From an uncultured Thomasclavelia sp. (GTDB lineage: Bacteria > Bacillota_I > Bacilli_A > Erysipelotrichales > Coprobacillaceae), in NCBI RefSeq assembly GCF_944324745.1, contig NZ_CALUXO010000021.1, positions 1 through 41,036 on the forward strand: a DNA stretch of 41,036 nucleotides, in the 5' to 3' direction. The notes under the pieces were generated by a model, which did no database searches, was not told where the DNA came from, and was given only the letters and a program-made list of their open reading frames with translations. Positions 24,655 to 33,547 of this stretch are shown one piece after another. Position 1 is the stretch's first letter. Each line of letters opens with the position of its first letter. A program made the position numbers and the translations under genes.

Positions 24655-27290
24655 ATAACAGTAATGAAAGTATTTGCCATAATATTTTCAAATAAAACTT
24701 GTCCGTTTTTATTCTCTAATTTTTCTAATTTTTCCTCATGAACATTAGCCAAATAGCACTTACAATTCTTATCTAATGACAATACAACATCTTTTACATC
24801 ATCATCACGATTATTTAAAATCCGTATTACTGATCCATTACCGTTTTCTAATTTTTTATAAGCCATCAATTCAACTCTTGAATCTAATTCAAGAATGCTA
24901 TTACGCCAAGCTAAACCAGCATTTTTGTGACGACTAATATCATTTAAATAACGACTTTGTACTGGTGTATTTAAAACTTCAGCATTTTTAATCAAGTCAC
25001 TCATTTGATCAGCTTTACCTAAAAAGATAGAATATTCACTAGTAATTGATTTATCCAATAACTGTGAGGATGGTGTATCCATTCGATAGCCTGAAGATCT
25101 TCCTGGTCTAATTAATAAATCAGCTTTTCCAAATTTACCAACACTTCGTAATAATGTTAAACAGATTTTTTGATTATCTTCAATTTCATACTCTAATGGA
25201 CCTTTACTAATTAATGCCATAATTGATTTTTGATGATTCAATTTGACAAAACGCTGCATTGCATAAATTGGTAATACATACTCCGTTGCTCCATCTTCCA
25301 AACTTTTTTGATTTTCGATTTTATTATCTCTGATGATGGTTCCAAATTGATCTTGGCTACAATTTTGAAAAGATTTATATAAATCATCAAAAGTTACCCG
25401 GACGATATGATCAGATGAATGATTTTCCACTGTTGTTTTAAAATCTATTGTTTGACTATCGGCTTTTAAAGAAACATCACTAATGATTTTTAACTCTTTT
25501 AATTTTGCAACACGATGATGTTCAACAACCTTTTCTGGAACCATTGTCTTATAGACAATTCGATATTTAGCTTCAATCGGTGATGATTCAACTAAAGTAA
25601 TAACTGGTTTGGAATCATTGATTAAAATTTCTTGATCATCAATACATGGTGAATAATTATATTCATCACCATCATCACCCTTTTCAACAAAAGCATTTAA
25701 ATTATTATATGTTTCATTAGTAATCTTATTTGTTGCAGTAATCGTGCCGTTAGTTTCAATTTTAATTTTTAAATATTTATTTTCAGCCCCATTTGCAAAA
25801 ACTGTTACATCACCATCAATATTATTAGTGCTTGTTTCATTAAAACATACTTTTAAGATTTCATATCCCATTGCTGGTAAAAATGATGTTGCAATTTTTA
25901 ACTGCACTTTAAACTTAGTTCCTTCTAAAACTTCACCTGAATCATGGAAGTTTTCCATTCCATTGTAATATTCAATATCATGACAAGTATCAATTGTTTC
26001 ATTCATTAATTGGTACGGAACAATTGAACCATCTTGTTTTCTTAAAACAAAATTCTTATCCTTGACGATCATACTAACAAACGCATAGTCATTACGCTGA
26101 TATGGTAAAGTATTAAATAAAACTAGAATATCTTCATTTTCATTTAATGAACTTAAATCGGTTTTTTCTGCCAAATATCTAAAATTCATCCAGATTAATT
26201 CATTTAAGCCATGTCGCAAATTCAACAAACGATTGGCAACTGTATGATTAACACTATCAGGTGAAGAACTGTAAATTGAATCATGAAACTGATTTTTAAA
26301 GATTATTTTCCAAAAATAATTAACTAATTCTTGGTCACAATAACCACCGAGCATTCGTGATATACTAATCATTGGTTCAACCACTTTAGCCATTAATGTT
26401 TCATAATAACGCATAGCATTTTTAATATCAATTCGTGTTGAAGTAATTCCAGCATGAATTCGTCCTAATGACGCACTGCGGGCTTCACCTTCATAAACAT
26501 TTAAATCATGGTGATTGTTCTTTGCTGCTTGTAAAATTGTATCCAAGAAATCTTCGGGATTATTCATTTGACAGTTATAACCATCTTGTTTTAACAATTC
26601 AATCATTTTTGGAGCATGTCTTCTAGGAAATGCATAATCACTTCCTAACATGAATAATATTTCTTGATCTTGATAACGAGCTTTTAATTTAGGAATAAAA
26701 TTTTCCATATCCTTTTTTACTTCCTGATAATCTTCAGGAAAACCACGATAATGTCCATAACCTAAGGCAAAATGAACCGTTGGTAAAACTGTATTTCCAT
26801 TTCCGCTCCACAGAAATAATGAATCATCTAAGCAATCATAATCAAACCCACGCCAAGCATAAATTCCTTTCATTCCTAATTCTTTAAACAGATAAGGTGT
26901 TACTTTATTTTGTCCAAAGGCATCCGGTACCCAACCCACGTTCATACAATGTCCTAAAGAACGAGCGTAGTTAGAACCTACTAATAAATTTCTAATTAAA
27001 GCTTCACCAGATGGTATAATCATATCCGGTTGAACATACCAGGGACCAATTAATAATTTTCTTTCTTTAACCAATTTAGCAATTTTTTCTTTTTGATATG
27101 GTTTAATTGCCAGATAATCTTCTAAAGCTGCGGTTTGACCATCGAAGGTAAAACATTCCATTTTACTATCGTTTTCTAACATATCGATTAAGCGGTCAAA
27201 GAAATAAACTAATTTAATTCTTGAAGCATCAGTGGAACGAAGCCATTCGCGATCCCAATGAACATGGGGAATAAAATGTATTCTACTCAA
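24645..27290 (-). CDS. Alpha-mannosidase, glycoside hydrolase family 38
   Basis: An 881-residue cytoplasmic GH38 enzyme. The zinc site begins HVHWDREW (His11, Asp13), the nucleophile is Asp123 in GWVPDAFGQ, and another metal ligand is in RIHAGITSTRI-like sequence, with FHDSIYSSSPDSV in the middle and the C-terminal beta domain after about 520. GH38 enzymes remove alpha-mannose from glycans; the bacterial MngB branch cleaves mannosylglycerate or its 6-phosphate. The start is probably TTG at 27290 (GAGGGTG, 6 bases before), overlapping the EIIC stop by 8 bases; the sequence upstream in frame (a GTG at 27305) lies inside the EIIC gene. The overlap couples it tightly to the EIIC gene at 27283. 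Confidence 0.92.
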   Translation of the reverse strand: MSRIHFIPHVHWDREWLRSTDASRIKLVYFFDRLIDMLENDSKMECFTFDGQTAALEDYLAIKPYQKEKIAKLVKERKLLIGPWYVQPDMIIPSGEALIRNLLVGSNYARSLGHCMNVGWVPDAFGQNKVTPYLFKELGMKGIYAWRGFDYDCLDDSLFLWSGNGNTVLPTVHFALGYGHYRGFPEDYQEVKKDMENFIPKLKARYQDQEILFMLGSDYAFPRRHAPKMIELLKQDGYNCQMNNPEDFLDTILQAAKNNHHDLNVYEGEARSASLGRIHAGITSTRIDIKNAMRYYETLMAKVVEPMISISRMLGGYCDQELVNYFWKIIFKNQFHDSIYSSSPDSVNHTVANRLLNLRHGLNELIWMNFRYLAEKTDLSSLNENEDILVLFNTLPYQRNDYAFVSMIVKDKNFVLRKQDGSIVPYQLMNETIDTCHDIEYYNGMENFHDSGEVLEGTKFKVQLKIATSFLPAMGYEILKVCFNETSTNNIDGDVTVFANGAENKYLKIKIETNGTITATNKITNETYNNLNAFVEKGDDGDEYNYSPCIDDQEILINDSKPVITLVESSPIEAKYRIVYKTMVPEKVVEHHRVAKLKELKIISDVSLKADSQTIDFKTTVENHSSDHIVRVTFDDLYKSFQNCSQDQFGTIIRDNKIENQKSLEDGATEYVLPIYAMQRFVKLNHQKSIMALISKGPLEYEIEDNQKICLTLLRSVGKFGKADLLIRPGRSSGYRMDTPSSQLLDKSITSEYSIFLGKADQMSDLIKNAEVLNTPVQSRYLNDISRHKNAGLAWRNSILELDSRVELMAYKKLENGNGSVIRILNNRDDDVKDVVLSLDKNCKCYLANVHEEKLEKLENKNGQVLFENIMANTFITVIIE

Positions 27291-28623
27291 GAACAACACC
27301 CTCACTCTCTGCTTCTATACTATTTTGTTTAATTTGTAGTCTTACAAATGGATAATATAAAATCAAATCAATGATGAATAAAACAATACATAAAATAACT
27401 GGACTAATTGTAAAGGCTCCTAATACCCATGCATTAACGAAAATTGGCTCAACCCCAGAATTTAATACAACCAAATGATTGACTAAGCCCCAAGATGTGG
27501 CGAAATATCCAATAATGGCATTAATAACTGGTACAAATACAAATGGAATAAACATGATTGGATTCAAAACAATTGGTAAACCAAATGTTACTGGCTCATT
27601 AATTCCAAATAATCCGGGAATGATAGCAACTTTTCCAATTGATCTTTCTGCTGATCCTTTTTTACCTAAAACTAATAATAATACTACTAAAGCTAAAGTT
27701 GACCCTGAACCACCAATCATGGCATAAACATTACATAATGTATTAGGTGCGACTTGAGTAATTTTATCAAATGAACCTGTTTCAACATAAATTTGAATAT
27801 GTTCATAGAAAATTGGCATCCATAAAACTGAAATTAAACCCCACATGATTGAAAAACCATGAACTCCAAAGAACCATAATAATTGCATAATGATAATTAC
27901 TAAAATAACTGCTGGTAATCCCGTACCAATACCATTTAATGGGGTAATAATAAATTGAGTGAACAATTCTTGAATCGAAGCAAATCCACAAACAGTTACA
28001 ATTTCTTTAATTCCTGAAAAAACAACCATGATTACAAAAAATGGAATAATTGATAAAAAAGAATTCAAGACCATTGGTGGCACTTGACCTGGTAATTTAA
28101 TAGTGTATTTAGAATTAACTAAATGATAATATAAATATGAAGAGGCTAAACCAATAACCATTCCAGTAAACATTCCTTCATAGTTGAAGAAATTAATTTG
28201 AAACGCAGTAATTGTTGAATCACCAACATCAATTGCATTTGGAATGGTAGCAATATAAGCTATCAATGATACTACACAAGCAACTAATGGAACACATTTA
28301 TCACCTTTTTTATTTCCTTTAAGTTGTGTTGCATAATTATAAGAAGAAGCTAATACAACTACTAATCCAGTTAGTCCCATGGCAACAGTATTAATGTTAG
28401 CAAATGTATTAACAATACTTCCCAAAATACCATCTAATGCTATTCCCCATTGACCACACCAATAAGTAGCTTGTTGACTAATTAGTCCCGCTAGGGAACC
28501 GACAACAGTAAATGGGCTAGTTAAAATACAAGCATCTTTAATCGCATTCAATAATCTGTTTGCGGTAATTTTATTAGAAAAAGGCATCAAATATTTTTCT
28601 AATAATGACATAATAAATTTCAT
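27283..28623 (-). CDS. PTS EIIC permease, lactose/cellobiose family (second copy)
   Basis: A 446-residue multi-pass sugar permease of the CelB type with VVGSLAGLIS, INFFNYEGMFTGMVIGL, LWFFGVHGFSIMWG and PGLFGINEPVTFGLPIVLNP. Its substrate is likely a mannoside because it is translationally coupled to GH38. No EIIA or EIIB is nearby, so it must borrow them, as for the EIIC at 7933. GGGAGG is 10 bases before the ATG. Its own promoter overlaps a cre-like site, so glucose-type repression is expected. Confidence 0.94.
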   Translation of the reverse strand: MKFIMSLLEKYLMPFSNKITANRLLNAIKDACILTSPFTVVGSLAGLISQQATYWCGQWGIALDGILGSIVNTFANINTVAMGLTGLVVVLASSYNYATQLKGNKKGDKCVPLVACVVSLIAYIATIPNAIDVGDSTITAFQINFFNYEGMFTGMVIGLASSYLYYHLVNSKYTIKLPGQVPPMVLNSFLSIIPFFVIMVVFSGIKEIVTVCGFASIQELFTQFIITPLNGIGTGLPAVILVIIIMQLLWFFGVHGFSIMWGLISVLWMPIFYEHIQIYVETGSFDKITQVAPNTLCNVYAMIGGSGSTLALVVLLLVLGKKGSAERSIGKVAIIPGLFGINEPVTFGLPIVLNPIMFIPFVFVPVINAIIGYFATSWGLVNHLVVLNSGVEPIFVNAWVLGAFTISPVILCIVLFIIDLILYYPFVRLQIKQNSIEAESEGVVLE

Positions 28624-28649
28624 TTTCTATTTTCCTCCCTTTGACAAAT

Positions 28650-28679
28650 ACCAGTATATAAAAAGCGCTTTCAAATTGG
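28650..28679 (-). promoter_or_regulatory. Candidate promoter of the EIIC-GH38 unit
   Basis: On the minus strand TTCCAA (28674-28679) and TATACT (28651-28656) with a 17-base spacer. The cre-like element lies within the spacer. The -35 match is weak. Confidence 0.5.
28660..28673. promoter_or_regulatory. cre-like catabolite control site
   Basis: AAAAGCGCTTTCA (28661-28673, with the perfect core AAAGCGCTTT) matches the CcpA cre consensus TGAAAGCGCTTTCA at all but the first positions. Placed in the promoter spacer it should act as a block. Confidence 0.7.
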
Positions 28680-28710
28680 AATTACAGAACCGGTAATATT
28701 TTTTCTAAAC

Positions 28711-28736
28711 AAAAAAAGAAGGAATTTAATCCTTCT
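28711..28736 (-). terminator. Terminator of the GH125 gene
   Basis: AGAAGGA (28718-28724) pairs with TCCTTCT (28730-28736), followed on the minus strand by TTTTTTT. Confidence 0.85.
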
Positions 28737-28770
28737 GGCTAGATTATACTGATTTTTAAGCAATAGACAA

Positions 28771-30036
28771 TTATTTTAAGTATGTTTTAATAATTAACTC
28801 AGCAAATAAAGAATTGGCCCAACAAAACCATTCTCTAGTATACTTACTATCATCATTGACATCAAAACTTTCATGACAATATCCAGTATTACCGGTATTA
28901 TTGACAATCATTTCAATAAGTTCATTAATTTCATTAGCATCATTAGAAGTCAAGGCCTGCATGGTAAGAGCAATTGGCCAAACATATTCTTTCCAAGTAT
29001 GTGGTGAACCAATTCCTTTAGCTAGTTTTCCTTGATAATAATAAGGATTATCGGCACTTAAAATGAACTTACGAGTGTTTTGATATATTTCATCATCGAT
29101 ATCAACATATCCTAGATAAGGAATTGAAAGTAAACTAGGAACATTGGCATCATCCATTAGCACATGATTACCATAACCATCTGTTTCATAAGCATATATT
29201 TTACCATATTTAGGATGTAAATAAGTTCCAAATAATTCAATCCCATAATCAATTTCAAATTTTAAATCTTCAATTCTGGCCACTAAATATTGATCATGAT
29301 ATATCTCAGCAACGATTTGCTTTAAATACCCTAAAACAATACTGCAAAACATATTACCAGGAATATTATAATTTAATGCACAAGCATCATCACTGGGACG
29401 AAAAGCGCTCCAGGTCATTCCTGTATAACGAGTAGTAAAACCGTGACCGTGATTTTGTAATGTTTCGGTTTTTCTTAAATTCCATTTTTTAGCAATTTCT
29501 CTTTCAAATGTATAAGATGATCTTTGACTATGATATTGTTCAGTTTCAATGGTATCTAAAACAACGTTAATAAAATGAAGATATTTTTGATCAAAAATAG
29601 AAGTATCCTGACACTTTTGATAATATTGATAAGCCAATTTAATGGGATAACATAGTGAATCTACTTCATATTTTCGTTCCCATACATATGGCTTCATAAT
29701 AGTAGTATCGTGATATTCTCTTTTAGTATCTTCAGTATTTAAAAATGCATTAGCATATGGATCTAGAAGAACATAATCAACTTGAGCTTTAATTAATCCT
29801 TTGATTTTTAATTGTAGATCTTTATCATCATTTATATAATCTAAATAATGATTAACTTGACAGCTAGAATCTCTTAACCACATGGCATTAATATCACCAG
29901 TAATAATATAAGTTTTATCATCAACTACTTTCATACTTGTTTCAATTGTTGATAAAAAACATTGTTTAAACATTGTTTTTAGTTTTTCATCTTTAATAAC
30001 TGCATCAGCTTTTTCTAATAACGTCTGTATTTTCAT
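28771..30036 (-). CDS. GH125 exo-alpha-1,6-mannosidase
   Basis: A 421-residue (alpha/alpha)6-barrel enzyme of GH125 (formerly DUF1237), metal-independent inverting exo-alpha-1,6-mannosidases. The hallmark GDINAMWLRDSSCQ is at about 47-60, followed by LDPYANAFLNTED, GMTWSAFRPSDDAC, YNIPGNMF and ESFDVND...EWFCWANSLF, all typical. No signal peptide, so it acts on imported oligosaccharide. GH125 and GH38 together would take apart alpha-mannan or N-glycan fragments. GGAGG is 5 bases before ATG 30036. It has its own terminator and a candidate promoter, and lies upstream of the EIIC-GH38 unit. Confidence 0.93.
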   Translation of the reverse strand: MKIQTLLEKADAVIKDEKLKTMFKQCFLSTIETSMKVVDDKTYIITGDINAMWLRDSSCQVNHYLDYINDDKDLQLKIKGLIKAQVDYVLLDPYANAFLNTEDTKREYHDTTIMKPYVWERKYEVDSLCYPIKLAYQYYQKCQDTSIFDQKYLHFINVVLDTIETEQYHSQRSSYTFEREIAKKWNLRKTETLQNHGHGFTTRYTGMTWSAFRPSDDACALNYNIPGNMFCSIVLGYLKQIVAEIYHDQYLVARIEDLKFEIDYGIELFGTYLHPKYGKIYAYETDGYGNHVLMDDANVPSLLSIPYLGYVDIDDEIYQNTRKFILSADNPYYYQGKLAKGIGSPHTWKEYVWPIALTMQALTSNDANEINELIEMIVNNTGNTGYCHESFDVNDDSKYTREWFCWANSLFAELIIKTYLK

Positions 30037-30108
30037 AATTACCTCCATTTTCTACCATATCATTTATTTTGATAATGTCCATTTCTTACAAAGTAAAAAT
30101 TTTTCTAA

Positions 30109-30138
30109 TTACATTATATAATTAAGAACTCACAATTA
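30109..30138 (-). promoter_or_regulatory. Candidate promoter of the GH125 gene
   Basis: On the minus strand TTGATA and a perfect TATAAT are separated by 18 bases, shortly downstream of the fabZ terminator. Spacing is slightly long. Coordinates are approximate. Confidence 0.5.
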
Positions 30139-30145
30139 TCAATCA

Positions 30146-30175
30146 AAGAAAAAAGCTAGTTTTTTCAACTAGCTT
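30146..30175 (-). terminator. Terminator of the FAS-II operon
   Basis: AAGCTAGTT (30153-30161) pairs perfectly with AACTAGCTT (30167-30175), followed on the minus strand by TTTTTTC. It ends the operon after fabZ. Confidence 0.9.
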
Positions 30176-30180
30176 AATAA

Positions 30181-30606
30181 TTATTGAACTGCAAAAGTTA
30201 ATTCAGCTTTACAAACAACTTTACCATTAACTTTAGCAACTGCTTCACCAATTCCAACAGGACCTTTTTGTTTAGTTAAATGACATTCCATTTCTAAAAC
30301 ATCACCAGGAATAACTTGTCCTTTAAAGCGACATTTATTAATTCCACCAAAGAAAGCAATTTTTCCTTTATTTTCTTCTTTAGATAAAATGGCAATACAT
30401 CCAACTTGTGCCATTGCTTCAACAATTAAAACTCCTGGCATTACATGATGTTGTGGAAAATGTCCACAAAATTGCATTTCATTCACACTTACACATTTGA
30501 TTCCTTTAGCATATTCACCTGGTTTATAATCAGTGATACGATCAACTAAAGCAAAAGGATAACGATGTGGATTGATTTCTTGAATTTGATTACTATTTAA
30601 TTCCAT
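30181..30606 (-). CDS. fabZ: 3-hydroxyacyl-[ACP] dehydratase FabZ
   Basis: A 141-residue hot-dog-fold dehydratase that turns 3-hydroxyacyl-ACP into trans-2-enoyl-ACP. NPHRYPFALVDRI near the N-terminus, the catalytic His in CGHFPQHHVMPGVL and the catalytic Glu in IVEAMAQ are all present. The frame is open further upstream within fabF, but GGAGAG lies 7 bases before ATG 30606, 4 bases after the fabF stop. Last gene of the operon. Confidence 0.96.
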   Translation of the reverse strand: MELNSNQIQEINPHRYPFALVDRITDYKPGEYAKGIKCVSVNEMQFCGHFPQHHVMPGVLIVEAMAQVGCIAILSKEENKGKIAFFGGINKCRFKGQVIPGDVLEMECHLTKQKGPVGIGEAVAKVNGKVVCKAELTFAVQ

Positions 30607-30610
30607 TCTC

Positions 30611-31849
30611 TTACTCTCCATATTTCTTAAATACGATTGCTGCATTATGTCCACCAAATCCAAGTGAATTAGACATTGCAACATTTACTTCTTGTTCTCT
30701 TCCAACATTAGGAACGATATCTAAATCACATAGAGGATCTGGGTTTTTATAATTAATTGTTGCCGGAATATATCCTTCTTCAATAGCTTTAACACAGAAA
30801 ACACCTTCAATACCACCAGCTGCTCCTAAGCAGTGTCCGGTATTTCCTTTAGTTGAAGAAACCGCTACATGATAAGCTGCTTCACCTAAAGCGGCTTTGA
30901 TTGCTAGAGTTTCACCTTTTTCGTTTAATGGTGTACTAGTTCCATGAGCATTGATATAAGTAACATCTTCAGGTTTTAAATTAGCATCTTCTAACGCATT
31001 GATCATTGCTTTGGCACCACCAGAACCATCTTCTAATGGAGCTGTAATATGATGGGCATCACAGCTAGCACCATATCCTACCATTTCACAATAGATATGA
31101 GCCCCACGAGCTTTAGCGTGTTCTAATTCTTCAAGAATTAAAATACCAGCACCTTCACCCATAACAAAACCACTACGATCAGCATCAAATGGAATAGAAG
31201 CTCTATTTGGATCATTACTATCACTAAGAGCTTTCATTGAAGCAAAGCCCCCAATACCTAATGGCGTAATACTAGCTTCAGTTCCCCCAGCTACCATAAT
31301 ATCTAGATATCCATCACGAATATTTCTAAAAGCATCACCAATTGCATTTGTACCTCCAGCACAAGCAGTGACTGGACATGTACACATTCCTTTAGCTCCT
31401 AAATCGATAGCGATATTTCCAGCAGCTAAATTAGTAATGACCATTGGTACAAAGAATGGAGAAACACGATCATAACCTTTTTGTAAAGCTTTAGTATGAT
31501 CTTTTTCAATTGTTCCAATACCACCAATACCACTAGAAACTGCTACTCCAAAACGATCTGCATCAATTTTGTCAATTTCTAATCCAGAATCTTTAAAAGC
31601 TTCACGAGCAGCAATTACTCCAAATTGGGTAAAACGATCCATTTTACGAATAGATTTTTTATCTAAATAATCAGCTGCATTAAAGTCTTTAACTTCTCCG
31701 GCAATTTTAACTTTTGTTAGTGAATTATCATAATTTTTAATTTCACCAATTCCACATACACCATCTTTAATACTTTTCCAAGATTCTGCAACATTATGCC
31801 CAATTGCATTAATTGTACCAATTCCCGTAACAACAACTCTTCTTTTCAT
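30611..31849 (-). CDS. fabF: 3-oxoacyl-[ACP] synthase II FabF
   Basis: A 412-residue ketosynthase that elongates acyl-ACP with malonyl-ACP. The catalytic triad is Cys163 (VTACAGGTN), His in INAHGTSTPLNEK and His in GNTGHCLGAAGG; the C-terminus AMSNSLGFGGHNAAIVF is typical. Three ATGs run together at the start; AAGGAG is best spaced (7 bases) for the third, at 31849, though 31855 is possible. It lies 11 bases after fabG and 4 before fabZ. Confidence 0.96.
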   Translation of the reverse strand: MKRRVVVTGIGTINAIGHNVAESWKSIKDGVCGIGEIKNYDNSLTKVKIAGEVKDFNAADYLDKKSIRKMDRFTQFGVIAAREAFKDSGLEIDKIDADRFGVAVSSGIGGIGTIEKDHTKALQKGYDRVSPFFVPMVITNLAAGNIAIDLGAKGMCTCPVTACAGGTNAIGDAFRNIRDGYLDIMVAGGTEASITPLGIGGFASMKALSDSNDPNRASIPFDADRSGFVMGEGAGILILEELEHAKARGAHIYCEMVGYGASCDAHHITAPLEDGSGGAKAMINALEDANLKPEDVTYINAHGTSTPLNEKGETLAIKAALGEAAYHVAVSSTKGNTGHCLGAAGGIEGVFCVKAIEEGYIPATINYKNPDPLCDLDIVPNVGREQEVNVAMSNSLGFGGHNAAIVFKKYGE

Positions 31850-31860
31850 CATCATTCTCC

Positions 31861-32613
31861 TTACATTGCCATTCCGCCATCAACGTGGATAGTCTGTCCT
31901 GTAATATATTTAGCATCATCACTTGCTAAGAAAACAACTGTATTAGCAATATCACTAACTTCACCAAATGTACCTAACGGAATTTGTTTCATCATACTTT
32001 CTTTAATATCTTCTGGTAAAACATCAGTCATCGCTGTTTTGATAAATCCAGGAGCTACAGCATTAACTGTAATGCCACGACTACCAACTTCACGAGCTAA
32101 TGACATTGTCATTCCGATAATTCCTGATTTAGTTGCTGCATAGTTAACCTGACCAGCATTTCCCATAACACCAACTACTGATGACATTGAAATGATACGA
32201 CCATAACGTTGTTTCATCATAACCTTAGTGACATGTTTCATACAATTCCATGTTCCTTTTAAGTTAACATCAACAACAGCATCAAAATCTTTTTCTTTCA
32301 TTCTCATTAATAAATTATCTTTAGTAATTCCAGCATTATTAACTAAAACATCAATTCGTCCAAATTCTTTAACAACTTCTTTAACCATCGCTGCTGTTTC
32401 ATCAAATGAAGCTACATTGGCTTGTGCTAACATGACAGTTGCTCCAGTTTCTTCAAGCTCAGCTTTAGTTTGCATTGCAATTTCTTTGTTATCACCAATA
32501 TCAATATAATTTACTACAATTTTAGCACCTTCACGAGCACAGGCAAAACAAATTTCTTTTCCAATTCCCTGAGCGCCACCAGTTACTAAAACTACTTTAT
32601 CTTTTAATTTCAT
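31861..32613 (-). CDS. fabG: 3-oxoacyl-[ACP] reductase FabG
   Basis: A 250-residue NADPH-dependent SDR that reduces 3-ketoacyl-ACP. TGGAQGIG (11-18), NNAG (92-95), Ser of SMSSVVG (about 144), Tyr158 and Lys162 (NYAATKSG) and the C-terminal ITGQTIHVDGGMAM are all standard. AGGAG precedes the ATG. It directly follows fabD, by one base. Confidence 0.96.
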   Translation of the reverse strand: MKLKDKVVLVTGGAQGIGKEICFACAREGAKIVVNYIDIGDNKEIAMQTKAELEETGATVMLAQANVASFDETAAMVKEVVKEFGRIDVLVNNAGITKDNLLMRMKEKDFDAVVDVNLKGTWNCMKHVTKVMMKQRYGRIISMSSVVGVMGNAGQVNYAATKSGIIGMTMSLAREVGSRGITVNAVAPGFIKTAMTDVLPEDIKESMMKQIPLGTFGEVSDIANTVVFLASDDAKYITGQTIHVDGGMAM

Positions 32614-32614
32614 T

Positions 32615-33547
32615 TTATTCTCCTTTTAATCCCGCTAATGTCTTTTCTAATGATGCTTGATCTTCAACTTGGTAAGTTTTAATTTTACGGTCAATCTTAC
32701 GAACAAATCCACTTAACACCTTACCTGGACCAATTTCAACAATAGTATCTACTCCATTTGCCAGCATATAACGAATACTATCTTCAAAATATACTGATGA
32801 TTTTACTTGTTTTTCTAACATTTGAGCAACAGTAACTCCAGCTTCTAATTCTTTAGCAGTGCTATTAAAGATTACTGGTACTTGCATTTCATGAAAAGTC
32901 ACTTCTTGGAACTTTTCTTTTAATTTTAAACTAGCTGGTTCTAAAAGTTTTGTATGGAAAGGTCCGCTAGTATTTAATGGAATTGCTCTTCGAGCTCCTT
33001 TTTCTAAAGCTAATTCACTAGCTTTAGTTACGGCAGCCGCTTCACCACCAATAACTAATTGTCCTGGACAATTATAATTAGCAATTGAAACTACTCCTAA
33101 ATCACTAGCTTCAGCTACCGCTTCATTTAATAAATCACGATCAAGACCAATAATAGCAATCATTTTACTGTCAATACCAGCTGCTGCTTCTTCCATTGCC
33201 TGACCACGGAAGCGAACTAAATTAATTGCTGTTTGATCATCTAAAACACCAGCTGCATTTAATGCTGAATATTCACCTAAACTAAGCCCAGCGACATAAT
33301 CAGGATTTATTCCATTTTCTTTTAATAACTTTGTTGCAACTATAGCAACTGCCACCATACATGGTTGTGTATTGCTTGTCTTTGAAAGTTCTTCAATTGG
33401 ACCTTCAAAACATAATTTCTTTACATCAATATCTAAATCAATCTGATCAAAAACATCTTTAGCCACTTGATAGTTATCATAGAAAGATTTACCCATACCA
33501 ACTACCTGGCTACCTTGACCAGCATATACAAATCCAATTTTACCCAT
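32615..33547 (-). CDS. fabD: Malonyl-CoA:ACP malonyltransferase FabD
   Basis: A 310-residue acyltransferase that loads malonyl groups on ACP. GQGSQ (10-14), the nucleophile Ser89 in GLSLGEYSAL, GPFHTKLL with the catalytic His (about 198) and EIGPGKVLSGF are present. Its ATG overlaps the stop of the preceding gene by one base (TAATG), which indicates coupled translation. Confidence 0.96.
   Translation of the reverse strand: MGKIGFVYAGQGSQVVGMGKSFYDNYQVAKDVFDQIDLDIDVKKLCFEGPIEELSKTSNTQPCMVAVAIVATKLLKENGINPDYVAGLSLGEYSALNAAGVLDDQTAINLVRFRGQAMEEAAAGIDSKMIAIIGLDRDLLNEAVAEASDLGVVSIANYNCPGQLVIGGEAAAVTKASELALEKGARRAIPLNTSGPFHTKLLEPASLKLKEKFQEVTFHEMQVPVIFNSTAKELEAGVTVAQMLEKQVKSSVYFEDSIRYMLANGVDTIVEIGPGKVLSGFVRKIDRKIKTYQVEDQASLEKTLAGLKGE

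Noticed and set aside
31796-32509. Open frames on the plus strand over fabF/fabG
   Set aside because: They oppose strongly supported FAS genes, have no start signals and no recognisable family.
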